A stretch of DNA of 64,000 nucleotides from NCBI GenBank assembly GCA_028023455.1, contig JAQFVV010000181.1:2412670-2476669 (forward strand). Direction: 5' to 3'. Positions 36,283 to 47,044 of this stretch are shown here, piece by piece. Made by a program: the position numbers and the translations under genes. Below the pieces are notes generated by a model that was not told the origin of the DNA, made no database searches, and saw only the letters and a list, made by a program, of their open reading frames with translations. Position 1 is the stretch's first letter, and every line of letters starts with the position of its first letter. The stretch is from Epiperipatus broadwayi. Lineage: Eukaryota; Onychophora; Udeonychophora; Euonychophora; Peripatidae.

Positions 36283-36483
36283 GTAAATACTGTTTCTAAA
36301 TTGTTACACGTGCAAAAGTTAAAATAAATATTTAATAAATCCTTTTAAAATAATTATCTGATTTTAAACATTTTAAATCTTTAACTATTTCAATCTTACA
36401 ACAATTAGGGAGGCACATTGAAATCTTTAGCTTCGTTTTGAATCTTTATCCCCTGTTTCAGTTTAAAGCATTTATTATTTGGT

Positions 36484-36565
36484 TAGACCAAGGCTCGCAA
36501 AGTGAGGCTCCGGAGGCAATTGTGGCTTTTTGATTTCAATCTCGTGGCTCTTTGTATCAAGATAA
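36484..36565 (+). mobile_element. Possible hAT transposon end
   Basis: The segment CAAGGCTCGCAAAGTGAGGCTCCGGAGGC followed by GTGGCTTTTTG and GTGGCTCTTTG resembles the TIR-proximal part of hAT DNA transposons (GGCTC-rich, ...GTGGCTCTTTG). The other end was not located, so this may be a fragment. Confidence 0.5.
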
Positions 36566-36707
36566 ACATAAACAATTTTTTTATTTCCTCCTGTAATTTG
36601 TAAATAAATATTTTAATGACTCTGGGAGAGGAAAAATATCATTACAACGTTGTTTCTTGAATTCAGCCTTATTATAGAATACTAATTATTGTATAGAATG
36701 AATATTT

Positions 36708-36843
36708 AAATATTAGAAATTTAATCAAGCATTGGTAGTCGAGAGGTCAGTGACAGCTGCTTTGCAAGCAGTTGTCCCGGGTTAGCGGGTTCGCTTCCCG
36801 GCTGATGCTATGACACATGGGGGAAAAAAATATTAGAAATTTA
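36708..36843 (+). mobile_element. tRNA-derived short SINE S1 with 16-bp TSD
   Basis: The element (36724-36827) is bordered by AAATATTAGAAATTTA at 36708-36723 and 36828-36843. The tRNA-like head has CATTGGTAGTCGAGAGGTCAG, the arm CTGCTTTGCAAGCAG, the T arm GGGTTCGCTTCCC, and the tail GCTATGACACATG followed by G/A-rich sequence. The intact TSD makes it the youngest S1 copy here and shows LINE-style target-primed insertion. Confidence 0.9.
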
Positions 36844-37226
36844 TTAATAAATCAAACTGTGAAAGTAATTTTTGTCATTTATTTATTTATAAGAGAATTT
36901 TTATTTTCCCTTGAATATATACAAACTTCTATTATTAAAATAAATATTCAAACATATCCATAGCCATTTCATATTTTTCATGAACATGTTTTTCACCTCT
37001 TTCCTTGTGGATCTTTAATGGGGTGGGATAATTTAAATAAAACGTCTCTTTGTGTTAAAAGTTTGCTGATTCATAATTTTATATGAACAAGGGCAAATTA
37101 TATCATTATTAGTAGGGATGGTATGAATATATTTATTAATATATAACATGTATAAAGTGTCCATAATTATTATATTTATTTTAATTATAAATTTATTTAA
37201 CGCTCATTGATTACATAAGTAATATT

Positions 37227-37317
37227 TACTAAGCTTGTAGTTAAGACCTGTAGAGGTCCCTACCTTCGCATTTTCAACCGCACATGCTTTAGGTTTATTG
37301 CTTTAGTAAATATATTT
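37227..37317 (+). repeat. Conserved ~85-bp MITE-like repeat, copy 1
   Basis: Bounded by inverted ATATTTACTAA-type ends. The inner part contains GACCTGTAGAGGTC (a hairpin) and CTACCTTCG. A reverse-oriented copy lies at 63205-63305. See the second copy for comparison. Confidence 0.7.
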
Positions 37318-37539
37318 ATTTTAATAAAGGAGAATAAATTTTATGCATGCTATTTATGAAATAATTACATGTACATCTTTTTTCATATTATTTCCGAAAG
37401 ATATGCATGAAAGTGTTTTATAATGTCATATAAAAAGATTAACACGTAGGCATTTTTCTTTTTAATATTAATTTATTTTTACAAGTTTAATTCTATGATT
37501 AATTTCATCTATTACATTTTTTTTTGCTGTGTTACTTCT

Positions 37540-38470
37540 TTTAATTCATGGTTATAAAAGTTTCTTTTCTTTTTTATAAAAATCTATTGAACATTATTTC
37601 AGTCTTTTTAGTATTTATCTTTAGTCCTAATTTCTTACTTTCATCTTATATTTACTGTAACAATTCCTGAAGCTCTGAAGCATTATTTGCAAAAGCAATG
37701 ACATTAACTTCAAAATCGAGATGACTTAAAAATAATCTCTTCTTTTTTTTTGTTCTCTTAGATTTCCATTTTAACTTACAAAATACTTCTTGCAAAACTT
37801 ATTGTGAAAAAGATTTGAGATAATGTTCATCATCTTGGTATCATCATTCAATCCAATGTTGGATTTGGGGAGATATTCTTCAAAACATGATAGTGACCTG
37901 GATCTATATCTAGATGTTTTACTACTTTAATCACCATAGAACTGCTTAGACAATGAACTGTCTTTTATAATTTATAAATCCAAAGCATAATGGCAATTCA
38001 TATTCATTTGATCTATCTATTACTTTTCTCAATACCTGGAAGTGTTCCTTTGTGCTAAAACTACTTTTAAATTCAGCTTGTGATTTTGGTTGGTTAAAAC
38101 CCAAAAGTTACCATAAACAAATTATAATTATCTTGGGAAACTGTTATATAGAACTTATAAAAGTCTGATAAGTCTATAATCTTTAGTACCTTCTTTACCA
38201 ATATTACAATGGCATTTTATTAACTATCTTGTATATTTGTATTATTTTAATATTTGGTATATAATTTTTCTAACAATTTTTTTTATTTCTTTATCTGCTT
38301 CTTTTAAGATATCAATAATAATTCAATCATTTCCTGGAGCTTTTTCTTTCTTTATAGATTTAATTTTTATGTCTCACTTCTTTATTTAAAATGATGGTCA
38401 ATTATAGAAGGTACTTCTCTTTTCTTGTTCTTTGTTAATATATTTCATAATGTCATCTATTCTTATTGTA
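37540..38470 (-). pseudogene. RTE LINE relic
   Basis: The minus strand carries decayed RTE blocks in the right order from 38470 to 37540. They correspond to the DDIMKLVEDFYQ, APGNDGIIIDLLKEA and NNASELQEMLQELSDESRK segments of the 30.4-33.4 kb copy. The endonuclease part is missing. Confidence 0.65.
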
Positions 38471-39389
38471 CAAATAATTTTTTTTTAAAAAGTAATGTTC
38501 AAAGAATTAAAAGGTAGGTTCAAGATATATAGAAATTTTGAAAATTGCTAGAGCCAGGTGGTAAAAAAATGGATGATATGTCTAAAGAGATAGAGAACAA
38601 CATTGAAATGTAATGAAATGGCTAGAGAAAACATTGAAAGGTCAGAATTATAAAGTGGAAGTAATTGCTCAAGAACTAAAGTGGAATAAAAAAGAACAGA
38701 AAAAAGGGATGAGTTTTGTGATGCATATTCAGGAAATAGTTGAGGTCATACAAAAATGAGAACCAAGAGGCTTTATACTAAATACAATGAAAAAAATGGC
38801 ATAACCTTGTATCAAAAAAAGGTATGGAAGTTGACATTGGAGTAAAACCATAGGCACATAAGTAAAAGAATATGAAAGAGACATAAGTAGACATAATGGT
38901 TAAACTAAAGAAGATAAGTATATAGTTTATAATACATTCAAATCATCTTTTAGAACAAAAGTGAGTTAAATCAGAATTACAATACATATAGTAATAACCT
39001 GACAATCCAGTTATTATTTCCTTACAGTAATAGCAATGAGCGCAGGGGCATTAAATCATAAACATTGATAAATCATTTCTCCCTTTGGGCTCCATAGTGT
39101 AAAAGAGGCCAAAATGTGTGAGGGAAATTTAGATGGGAAAAACAATAATATGATGTACAATTAAATTCTCACAATTTATTATTTAAAATTGCCTGAAAAC
39201 CAAAATCATGTCTGAGAGAATCATTGTGGATGTATTAGAGAATTCAGGTGGTATCTAAGAATATATTTGTAAGACTGTTGTAGATATCAAGTGATTAAAT
39301 CAAATCATCTTGCCTGATTTTGTCACCAGTCTACATATCATTAATTAGGTTCAAAAATACAACATAGATATCTTACTGCCAGTTACTGG
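38471..39389. other. AT-rich DNA without recognised gene
   Basis: Some purine-rich frames with many stops; no family recognised. Confidence 0.35.
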
Positions 39390-39743
39390 AAAATTAAAAT
39401 TCTACCAGAAAGATCACCAATATACTACATTCAGATATGAGGATATAACATTTTGGTTTCAATAGTTGATCTAAAAATATTAATACAAGGTTTTTAATAT
39501 GATTAAATTAAGTCACACTATCACAGATTAAATACCTGATGAAAATATAAACCAATAATATGATCATGATTTCAGAAAGAGAGAGTATGATGGAATAAGT
39601 TCAGCAATTGGAATTCTTTTTCAAGACATTAATATACTAGTTGTATTTATATATTGGACTATTTCTATCATCTAATATTAAGTATTGTAAGAAAAAGATT
39701 AAATGAGATAATAGCTTACAAACCAGAATAACTCTTCCTATTG
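39390..39743. repeat. PLE-II-associated repeat
   Basis: Shares blocks with 41970-42215 (TTTCAATAGTTGA, CACAGATTAA.T, AGAGA...ATGATGGAAT, GGAATT.TTTTTCA). These pieces occur upstream of each PLE-II body and may be its 5' untranslated or terminal-repeat region. Non-coding. Confidence 0.5.
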
Positions 39744-39807
39744 ATAGTATTATAAATGTTATATATAGAGTAAGTTAAAAACAAACTCTTATGAAGCTTC
39801 AAAAATA

Positions 39808-39862
39808 CCCTCAACCTCAGACCGCGGTTTCTGCCTCTAGCGTCATCAGTGAGGTGCTAGGG
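39808..39862 (-). ncRNA. Hammerhead ribozyme, family B copy 1
   Basis: Minus strand: stem I is CCCT/AGGG plus CCTCA/TGAGG with small internal loops. Core CTGATGA; stem II GC/GC with a C-A first position and loop TAGAG; GAAA; palindromic stem III ACCGCGGT; C17, then the 3' stem I strand. All invariant core bases are present. Confidence 0.9.
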
Positions 39863-40176
39863 AATAAAAATACTAGAACTAGTCCAGCATTTTATCAATG
39901 CCTAACTATTGAGAAGAAAATCTGAAACTTTCAGACATTTAAATGTCCAAAAATCCAGCTATCTAACTCAAATAGCCGTATGTGACTGAACTAAGTTCAG
40001 ATACACCATATATTAATAGCTCTAGCAATATAAAATCGCCAAAGCATTAATAGCAAAAAACTAAAATTAAATTGATAAAAAATCAAGTCATATGACCTAA
40101 TTTTAATAAAGCTCCTATTTACAAATGTTATATATAGAGTAAGTTAAAAACAAACTCTTATGAAGCTTCAAAAATA

Positions 40177-40231
40177 CCCTCAACCTCAGACCGCGGTTTC
40201 TGCCTCTAGCATCATCAGTGAAGTGCTAGGG
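40177..40231 (-). ncRNA. Hammerhead ribozyme, family B copy 2
   Basis: As copy 1 but with a fully paired three-base stem II (TGC/GCA, loop TAGAG) and one G-U pair in stem I (CTTCA/TGAGG). Core intact; probably the most active copy of the three by inspection. Confidence 0.9.
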
Positions 40232-40433
40232 AATTAAAAATACTAGAACTAGTCCAGCATTTTATCAATGCCTAACTATTGAGAAGAAAATCTGAAACTT
40301 TCAGACATTTAAATGTCCAAAAATCCAGCTATCTAACTCAAATAGCCGTATGTGACTGAACTAAGTTCAGATACACCATATATTAATAGTTAGGCATTGA
40401 TAAAATGCTGGACTAGTTCTAGTATTTTTAATT

Positions 40434-40488
40434 CCCTAGCACCTCACTGATGACGCTAGAGGCAGAAACCGCGGTCTGAGGTTGAGGG
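40434..40488 (+). ncRNA. Hammerhead ribozyme, family B copy 3 (inverted unit)
   Basis: Plus strand: core CTGATGA, GAAA, stem III ACCGCGGT. Predicted cleavage between 40476 and 40477, after C17. Same C-A position in stem II as copy 1. Confidence 0.9.
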
Positions 40489-40607
40489 TATTTTTGAAGC
40501 TTCATAAGAGTTTGTTTTTAACTTACTCTATATATAACATTTGTAAATAGGAGCTTTATTAAAATTAGGTCATATGACTTGATTTTTTATCAAAATAGTA
40601 TTATAAA

Positions 40608-41935
40608 AATATTAACATTCTGTATAACAACAACATACTTTCAATACATCACAGAATTCTTCTAACAAAGGAATAGTATGGGTTCACCATTGTCACCCCT
40701 GATTAGCAATATTTACATGGAAGAACTTGAAATTACAGTCATGAAGACTACCCCATATCCCCCTAAAGTTTGGCTTTGCTGTGTTGATGATACATTCATT
40801 GTAAGGCCACATGGTAGAGCACTATTACAAACTTGATGGAAACACATCAACAACATATTCCCTTTGATTAAATTCATAATAGCATCAGAACAAGAACAAA
40901 AATTTGGCATCCTAGATGTTCTTGTAACAAGATTCCATCATGGCAAAATCAAAACTACAGTTTACAGAAAACCAACACATACAAGAAAATACTTAGTACA
41001 TACACTCACTTATCCCAGAAACACAAAACATGAAGTGATACTATCACTGTGAAAGGGAGAAAAAGAAGTTTGCTCAGAAACCAAAGACAAGCTTTACATA
41101 GAACAAACTCTTATGAAAAATTGTATCCATCAGCTGTTATTAAGAAAACCTTGAATAGACAAAAAAAACACCAAAATAAAAATAATTGTTGGTACTATAG
41201 TGTGTCCATACATACCAAAAATAACAAATTAAGGATAATCTGCAATCAATGTAACATTAGAATAGCTTTTCAGCGACATATCACACCATGAGGAATTTTC
41301 ACATCTATAAAGCCTAAACTTGAAATTCTGAAAAGCAAAAACTGCATCTATCAAATACATGTGCATGTGAAAGAAGATATATTGATGAGACCAGTTGTTC
41401 CATTGAAAAGTGATTGCAAGAACACAAACTAATGATTAAAAGAGAGAAAACAGATGTATCTTAGGTGATAGACCATGTATGTATGAATGAACATATGTTC
41501 AATTAGGAAGATACAAAAATATTATATAGAGAGGAAAAGGTACAAAAAAAATACAAAGTAACTGCTCATATAACAATGGTGAATAACCCCACAAGACCAT
41601 CTAGTGTAACTATACATAATGTATGGAAACAACTAATCAGCTTTTGCTCGTATGAAAAAGTGGAAAAATCAGTAGGAATCTCAAAGATAAGTATATGAAA
41701 TTTCTACTGACTATTGCCTTTGTCAGGATCACTTAGTTGGTTAAAGCATTCTAAGAGTCCAAGTTTGATTCCCATGCTAGTACTGTCATTGATCGTCATT
41801 CAGCAGTATCCAAAGAAGAGAGGAGAGTAATCTCTCTCAAAATGTTGTGCTTATACTAACCTTTGTGCTATTAGTAATAGTTGAATGTACATGGAATATT
41901 TAAATAAAGTTTAATTTTTCTAAAGACAGATAATG
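40608..41935 (+). pseudogene. PLE-II copy a: RT C-half, GIY-YIG remnant and tail
   Basis: Starts inside the reverse transcriptase. GSPLSPLISNIYMEEL is followed by WLCCVDDTFIVRPHG, where VDD is the catalytic pair. Then come ILDVLVTRF and YRKPTHTRKYL, with frameshifts and stops from 40835 on. The C-terminal endonuclease is decayed (41330-41480, RPVVPLKS..K). The 3' untranslated end (about 41740-41935) contains the tRNA-like S2 sequence and AATAAAG. The bases upstream are split from it by the family B element. Confidence 0.8.
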
Positions 41936-42790
41936 GAAATATCAAATATATAAATATAACTAAAAATTATCATAAACCTTCAGGAAAACGTTAATATGAT
42001 ATATTCAAGTATAGAGACTATTCATATTGGTTCAATAGTTGACTAAGAAATAGCAATGCAAAACTTTTAAAACGGTTAAATTGTTACAATGTCACAGATT
42101 AAGTGTCTTATGGAAATGTAAATCAATAATGTGATCATCATCATCACTGGAAGAGAGGACATGATGGAATGTATTCAACACTTGGAATTATTTTTTCAGG
42201 ATATTAACGCTAAGAGTATAAAAATTAATTAAAGATTAATGAAACACATTTTTTCCTCTCTTGTTAAATTTATTGAGTATATTTATTTTAATTAAAAAAC
42301 ACGTTAAAGGAGAATAAAGTAAACTCATTTAAAACGAAGTTTTATTATTAATGAAGTTTTGATATATTGTTAAAAATATTACCATTAGACAATTATTTAC
42401 AATATATTTTATTAATTCTAAACACTATTAGTAAATAATGACAATAAGTCATAACAAAGAAATGTTTACAATAGAGAGGAGATGGATGGATAAGTAAATA
42501 GATAATTATGTAGATAGTTAAATAAGCAGATAAATTAACAAATTAAGATAGATGTATAGATAAATAGAAAGAGTTAGATAGACAGACAGATAAGATAGTT
42601 AGATAAGTTGATTAGTTGTTTGACAAAAAGGCTTTTCAACAACTCATTCAAGGAAAAAGTGTCACTTCAACAACAACTTTTTATAGATAAACAGTAAAGT
42701 AAATTGTTTTCCTGAAGGTTTTCGATGGTGGTGATCTAGTTGTATTTTTATGTTGGGCTATTTCCATCATCTAATTAATATATGTATTGA
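41936..42790. repeat. PLE-II-associated repeats and GATA-like microsatellite
   Basis: 41970-42215 repeats 39390-39660. 42690-42780 includes CCTGAAGGTTTTCG, the inverse of CCTTCAGGAAAACG at 41980, so this is another fold-back. Between them (42480-42610) lies a degenerate GATA/GACA microsatellite. No coding sequence. Confidence 0.55.
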
Positions 42791-42794
42791 ATGT

Positions 42795-43208
42795 CTTTAG
42801 AAAAATTTAACTTTATTTAAATATTCCAAATATATTCAATTGTTAGTAATAGCACATCAAACATGCACATATTCGAGAAGTATTAGTCTCCCCTCTTCTT
42901 CAGGTGTTGCTGGCCTGATCAGTGACAGTACTAGCATGGGATTTGATTGTGGGCCCTTAGATTCTTGAGTTTTGAATTTTAAGGTAATGCTCTAACCAAC
43001 TAAGCCATCCTGCTAAAGGCAACAGTCTATAATAATTTCATATACTTATCTATGAGGTTCCTCCTCATTTATCCACTTTTTTCTAAGAGCAAAGTTGATT
43101 AGTGGTTTCCATACATTATGTATAGTCACACTGGGTTGGCTTATGAGATTTTTTGCCATTGTTATGTGAGCAGCTTCTTTAAATTTTCTTCTTTGTATCT
43201 TTTCTTCT
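42795..43208 (-). mobile_element. PLE-II inverted 3' tail
   Basis: Reverse complement of the PLE-II 3' end: AATAAAG tail near 42810, S2 tRNA-like boxes near 42940-43010, then the end of the coding region (minus-strand equivalent of EEPHLIDKY and HNVWKPLIN) near 43050-43120. It joins the direct copy at about 43209 without a spacer. Same left-side inverted tail as in PLE-I and PLE-III. Confidence 0.75.
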
Positions 43209-44363
43209 GGAAACACATCAACAATATATCCCCTTCAATTAAATTCACAATAGAATCAGAACAAAAACAAAAATTGGCATTCATATATGTTCTTGTGACA
43301 AGACTTCCTCATTTCAAAGTCAAAACTACAGTTTATTGAAAACCCACACATACAGGAAAATAACTAGCATATACATTCAATCACACCAGAAACACAAAAC
43401 ATGGAGTTATACTATCACTATGGAATAGAGCAAAAGAAGTTTGTTCAGAAACCAGTGATCTGGAAAAAGAAAAGATCTATATAGAACAAACTCTTATGAA
43501 AAATGATTATCCATCTGTTATTAAGAAAACTTTAAATAGACAAAAAAATCATCAAGAGAAAAGACAATTATTGGTACTGTAGTGTACCCATACATTCCAA
43601 AAATAGCAGACAAATTAAGAAAAATCTGCAATCAAAATAACATCAGAACAGCTTTCCAGAGCCATACCATTCTACAAAAAATTCTAACATCTACAAAACT
43701 TAAACTTGAAATGATGAAAAAAACTGCATCTATGAAATACCATGTGAATGTGGAAGAACATATATTGGTGAGACCAGTCATCCCACTGAAAAGTGCTTGC
43801 AAAAATACAAACTGATGATTAGAAGAGAGAAAACAGATGTATCTAAGGTAGCAGAACATGTATGCACCAATGAACATATGTTCAGTTGGGAAAATACAAA
43901 AATATTGGATGGAGAAGAAAAGGTACAAAGAAGAAAATTTAAAAAAGCTGCTCCCATGACAATGGAAAAAAATCCCATAAGCCAACCCAGTGTGACTATA
44001 CATAATGTATGGCAACCACTAATCAACTTTTCTCTTAGGAAAAAGTGGAGAAATCAGGAGGAACCTCATCTAATAGATAAGTATATAAAATTACTACAGA
44101 CTGTTACCTTTGGAAGGATGGCTCAGTTAGTTAGAGATTACCTTAAAATTTAAAACTCAAGAATCTAAGGATTTAACTCAAGAATCTAAGGACTCAGGTT
44201 CGAATCCCATACAAGTATTGTCACTGGTCAGGCCAGCAACACCTAAAGAAGAGGGGATACTAATACCTCTTGAAACATTGGGCATACACTAACCTGTTTG
44301 ATGTGCTATTACTAACAGTTGAATGTATTTGGAATATTTAAATAAATTTTTCTAAAGACATTC
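43209..44363 (+). pseudogene. PLE-II copy b: RT end and GIY-YIG endonuclease
   Basis: Begins after the RT catalytic box (HINNISPSIKFTIESEQKQK). YVLVTRLPHFKVKTTVY is the end of the RT thumb. The C-terminal GIY-YIG domain is in frame from about 43720: EIPCECGRTYIGET, CLQKYKLMIRREK, and VAEHVCTNEHMFSW with the expected H/N positions. It continues to 44100 as the 118-residue frame 43797-44153. The S2 tRNA-like head (GGATGGCTCAGTTAGTTAGAG) follows immediately, then the tail to AATAAA near 44345. Confidence 0.85.
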
Positions 44364-44380
44364 AATATATATATATATAT

Positions 44381-44901
44381 TAATAAAAATATAAACAAAT
44401 ATTATAGACAACTACATTAATAAATATTTAATTTATTACATCGAATCGATTTTCGTTCAAAATGAACCTTTTCAAGATGTTAGAATAAATCAAAAAGTCA
44501 CGCGATTTATATTAACGTAGCACACGCTTATTGTTCAAATTAAATCCTAAAAATTATTAAAAATTTTAATGTTTAACTGACGACTTTCAACTCAAATTCA
44601 CGGATTCCTGGTGCAAAATTCAGAAACTTAGCATCCTTTAACCTTAATAATAAAGGCTTCATAAAAATTATGACAAATCAAAGACAGAGTTTATAAAATT
44701 TACCATCAACAATCAGAAGACACGGATGATATCAAATGTCTGTAGAGTTAAAAGAAATCAGATGGCATATATTCAATATAGCAGTTTTCTTAATCTTGTT
44801 TATAAAAATCTTTAAATAAACTAAAAGAAAATCGATTCGATGTAATAAATTAAATATTTATTAATGTAGTTGTCTATAATATTTGTTTATATTTTTATTA
44901 A
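44381..44901. mobile_element. Non-autonomous element with 74-bp inverted repeats
   Basis: 44381-44454 and 44828-44901 are near-perfect reverse complements (TAATAAAAATATAAACAAAT... and its inverse). They enclose 373 bp without coding capacity. The inner edge of the TIR contains TCGAATCGATTTTCGTTC. Part of the element (an end plus sub-terminal TCACGCGATTTA) has a relative at 58230-58385. TA or AT-rich flank; superfamily not determined. Confidence 0.7.
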
Positions 44902-45378
44902 AGTATTTTATTAAGGCAACATAATGGATTCTAATTCCATCATATGAAATATATATATATATTAATTATATGATGGAAATAGTCCATCATAAAAATAGAG
45001 CAAAGTAAATTGTATTTTTTATAGGTTTTCCATTTTTTGAATGGCAGAAATTTGAATTATTTACTTTTATTGTGATATCTAGCTAAATATATATTTATAT
45101 AATCATTTAATAATCAATATTGGATAATAGAGGACTGTTTCTGGTCTAATTAATTTTAAAAAATTGTAAAAAAGAAAAAAAAGAATTTTATTTATCCTAG
45201 ATTCAAATTCAGATTTTGGAAATTGCATACAAATATGTTACAATATATATATATATATTATACTTAATGTTTTCACGGTTATATGATGTAGATAAATTAT
45301 AACTTTTTGGGATATACTGTGTATTATTTTCCATTGAGCACCGATATTTCAACGGAATAGCAACCGCCATTTTCAAGG

Positions 45379-45925
45379 CTAACTTTTGAAAGAAAAACCA
45401 TTAGATCTTAACAAATAACGTGACTGTGTGCGAGATGAGAAATGAGATTCAAGTTCAGCATTCACAATATGAGGCTTATCAAAATGTTTATTTTCCTCAG
45501 TATTTTTACCTGTAAATTTTAAGTTAATATTGGATAAAAAGAGAGGTTTCCACATAGCTGGAATACGTTGTGCTTCATCAGTTCTATTTAAACCAATAGG
45601 TCTCTTTAATATTTCAATTGACTCTCTCATGGTTCTTAAATCATATCTTTCCAAATTAGCAAGTATTTTTGTATTGTCAAAATTAGGTTTGTGACCAGTT
45701 TCTAAATAATGGGAAGTAAAAACTGATGTGCTAATTTTTTGTTGAAAAGCATTTTTATGTTCCTTAATTCTGACATTAATTCGTCTATTAGACTGACCCA
45801 CGTAGCCTCTTGAGCACTGGAAACACGGAATTTCATAAACTCCTTGGTGTTCCAAAAGTATTCTGTCTTTAGGTTTTCTACAAAAAATTACCAATTTTTT
45901 TGCCAGTAAAAAAAGTGGTCTTTAT
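45379..45925 (-). pseudogene. PLE-III inverted tail: GIY-YIG endonuclease
   Basis: An open frame of 171 residues on the minus strand. LEHQGVYEIPCFQCSRGYVG shows the GVYEIPC..GYVGQ catalytic signature, then RINVRIKEHKNAF with the conserved Arg and Glu-His. SHYLETGHKPNFDNTKIL and RESIEILKRP follow. This is the C-terminal endonuclease of canonical PLEs. The frame is intact over the domain, better than in the direct copy (which has a stop at NR*INIRIKEH). Confidence 0.88.
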
Positions 45926-46842
45926 ATGAAAATTTCTCCAAGAGAAGGTTCTTCATTATATCCTAAATTTTATGGTTTGCCTAAAATTCATAAACCTGAG
46001 ATACCATTGCGACCTATTGCATGTGCTATAGGCTCTCCCACACATGCTTTGGCACGATATTTAGCCCAATGCTTACAGCCATTGTCAGACAAGATTCCTT
46101 CAAGAATTAAAAATTCAAGCCATTTTATTTCAATAATTAAAAACTTAAAACCAACTGGAACTGATTTATTGGTTAGTTTTGATGTTTCTTCTATGTTTAC
46201 TAATATTCCTGTTGAAGAAGCATTAAATATAATAGCTCAGAACAATGATTTACCTGATTTTATTATTCCTTTAGCAAAACATTGCCTTGAAAATACATTT
46301 TTTGTTTATAATTCTCAACTGCTTAAACAAATTAAAGGACTTTCTATGGGGTCCCCACTGTCACCTGTCATTGCTGATCTTTTCGTGGACAATTTTGAAA
46401 GTCAAGTATTATGTGCAGCTACTAAAAAAACCTTCTATTTGGCTTAGATATGTGGATGATACTTTTGTCATATGGCCTCATGGAATTGATTCTTTAAATT
46501 CTTTTCTTGCTTTTATAAATAATTGGCATCCAAATATTAAATTTACCATGGAAGTGGAAAATAACAGATCACTTTCTTTTCTGGATGTTTTAATTGCAAG
46601 AAAATGTGATGAAACATTGTAAATATCAGTTTACAGAAAATCTACTCATACAAACAGATATCTTAATTTTAATTCTCATCATCATCCTGCACAAATTTTT
46701 TCTGTAGCTAAAAATCTTTTCACTAGAGCTTATAATTTATCTGATAAAGAACATCTTTCTCAAGAAATACAACTTACAAAAAGTATTCTGATTTCTAATA
46801 ATTATAATAAAAACATCATATGTAAGGCTTTATATAACATTA
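45926..46842 (+). pseudogene. PLE-III reverse transcriptase
   Basis: Frame 45926-46447 carries YGLPKIHKPEIPLRPI, LVSFDVSSMFTNIP with the first catalytic Asp, and LSMGSPLSPVIADLF. A frameshift in an A-rich run near 46425 is followed by frame 46287-46622 with RYVDDTFVIW, the catalytic VDD, and FTMEVENNRSLSFLDV. The TGA/TAA-broken continuation reads SVYRKSTHTNRYL. PLE RTs are related to telomerase RT. The N-terminus is missing. Confidence 0.88.
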
Positions 46843-46985
46843 CATGATCACCATCTCTATACTAGCACATAATTTGTTGTAAACAAAGGCAAAACTCCCC
46901 ATACAGTAGTGCCACCTTGTGCCAAACAGAGTAATAAATGGATGCCAGAAGGCTTGCGCATAAAATCCCTATCTAGTGCCTACTC

Positions 46986-47044
46986 ATCCAATATCCCCAG
47001 ACTAGTTTTTGGCTTGTGGCCATCATCAGTGAGGAGCCTTGGAT
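46986..47044 (-). ncRNA. Hammerhead ribozyme, family C copy 1
   Basis: Minus strand: ATCCAA/TTGGAT plus TCCTCA/TGGGGA form stem I. Core CTGATGA, stem II TGGC/GCCA, loop CACAA. The second core segment reads AAAA (G12 lost), then stem III ACTAGT and C17. Probably inactive. Confidence 0.88.

Larger units (their letters stand above)
39744..40607. mobile_element. Hammerhead retrozyme-like element, family B (unit 369 bp)
   Basis: Flanked by the 13-base repeat ATAGTATTATAAA (39744-39756 and 40595-40607), so it inserted into PLE-II. 39757 to about 40389 holds 1.7 direct units (AAATGTTATATATAGAG at 39754 and 40123, period 369). About 40390-40594 is an inverted part of a unit. Each of the three partial units has one hammerhead, two on the minus strand and one on plus. 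The unit encodes no protein. The ends do not coincide with ribozyme cleavage sites, which suggests copying from a circular or multimeric RNA. Confidence 0.92.

Noticed and set aside
42480-42610. Possible CRISPR-like or regular array of GATA/GACA units
   Set aside because: Irregular spacing and degenerate units; a decayed microsatellite. CRISPR is not expected in this type of genome.
42860-42920. Hammerhead-like CTGAAGA-AGAGG...CCTCT-GAAA pattern in the PLE-II/S2 tail
   Set aside because: A stem II-like hairpin is present in several copies but there is an extra unpaired base before GAAA and no sequence downstream pairs with the upstream flank to make stem I. Likely a plain hairpin.
43632-44026. 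127- and 82-residue minus-strand frames
   Set aside because: Antisense shadows of the PLE-II GIY-YIG domain.
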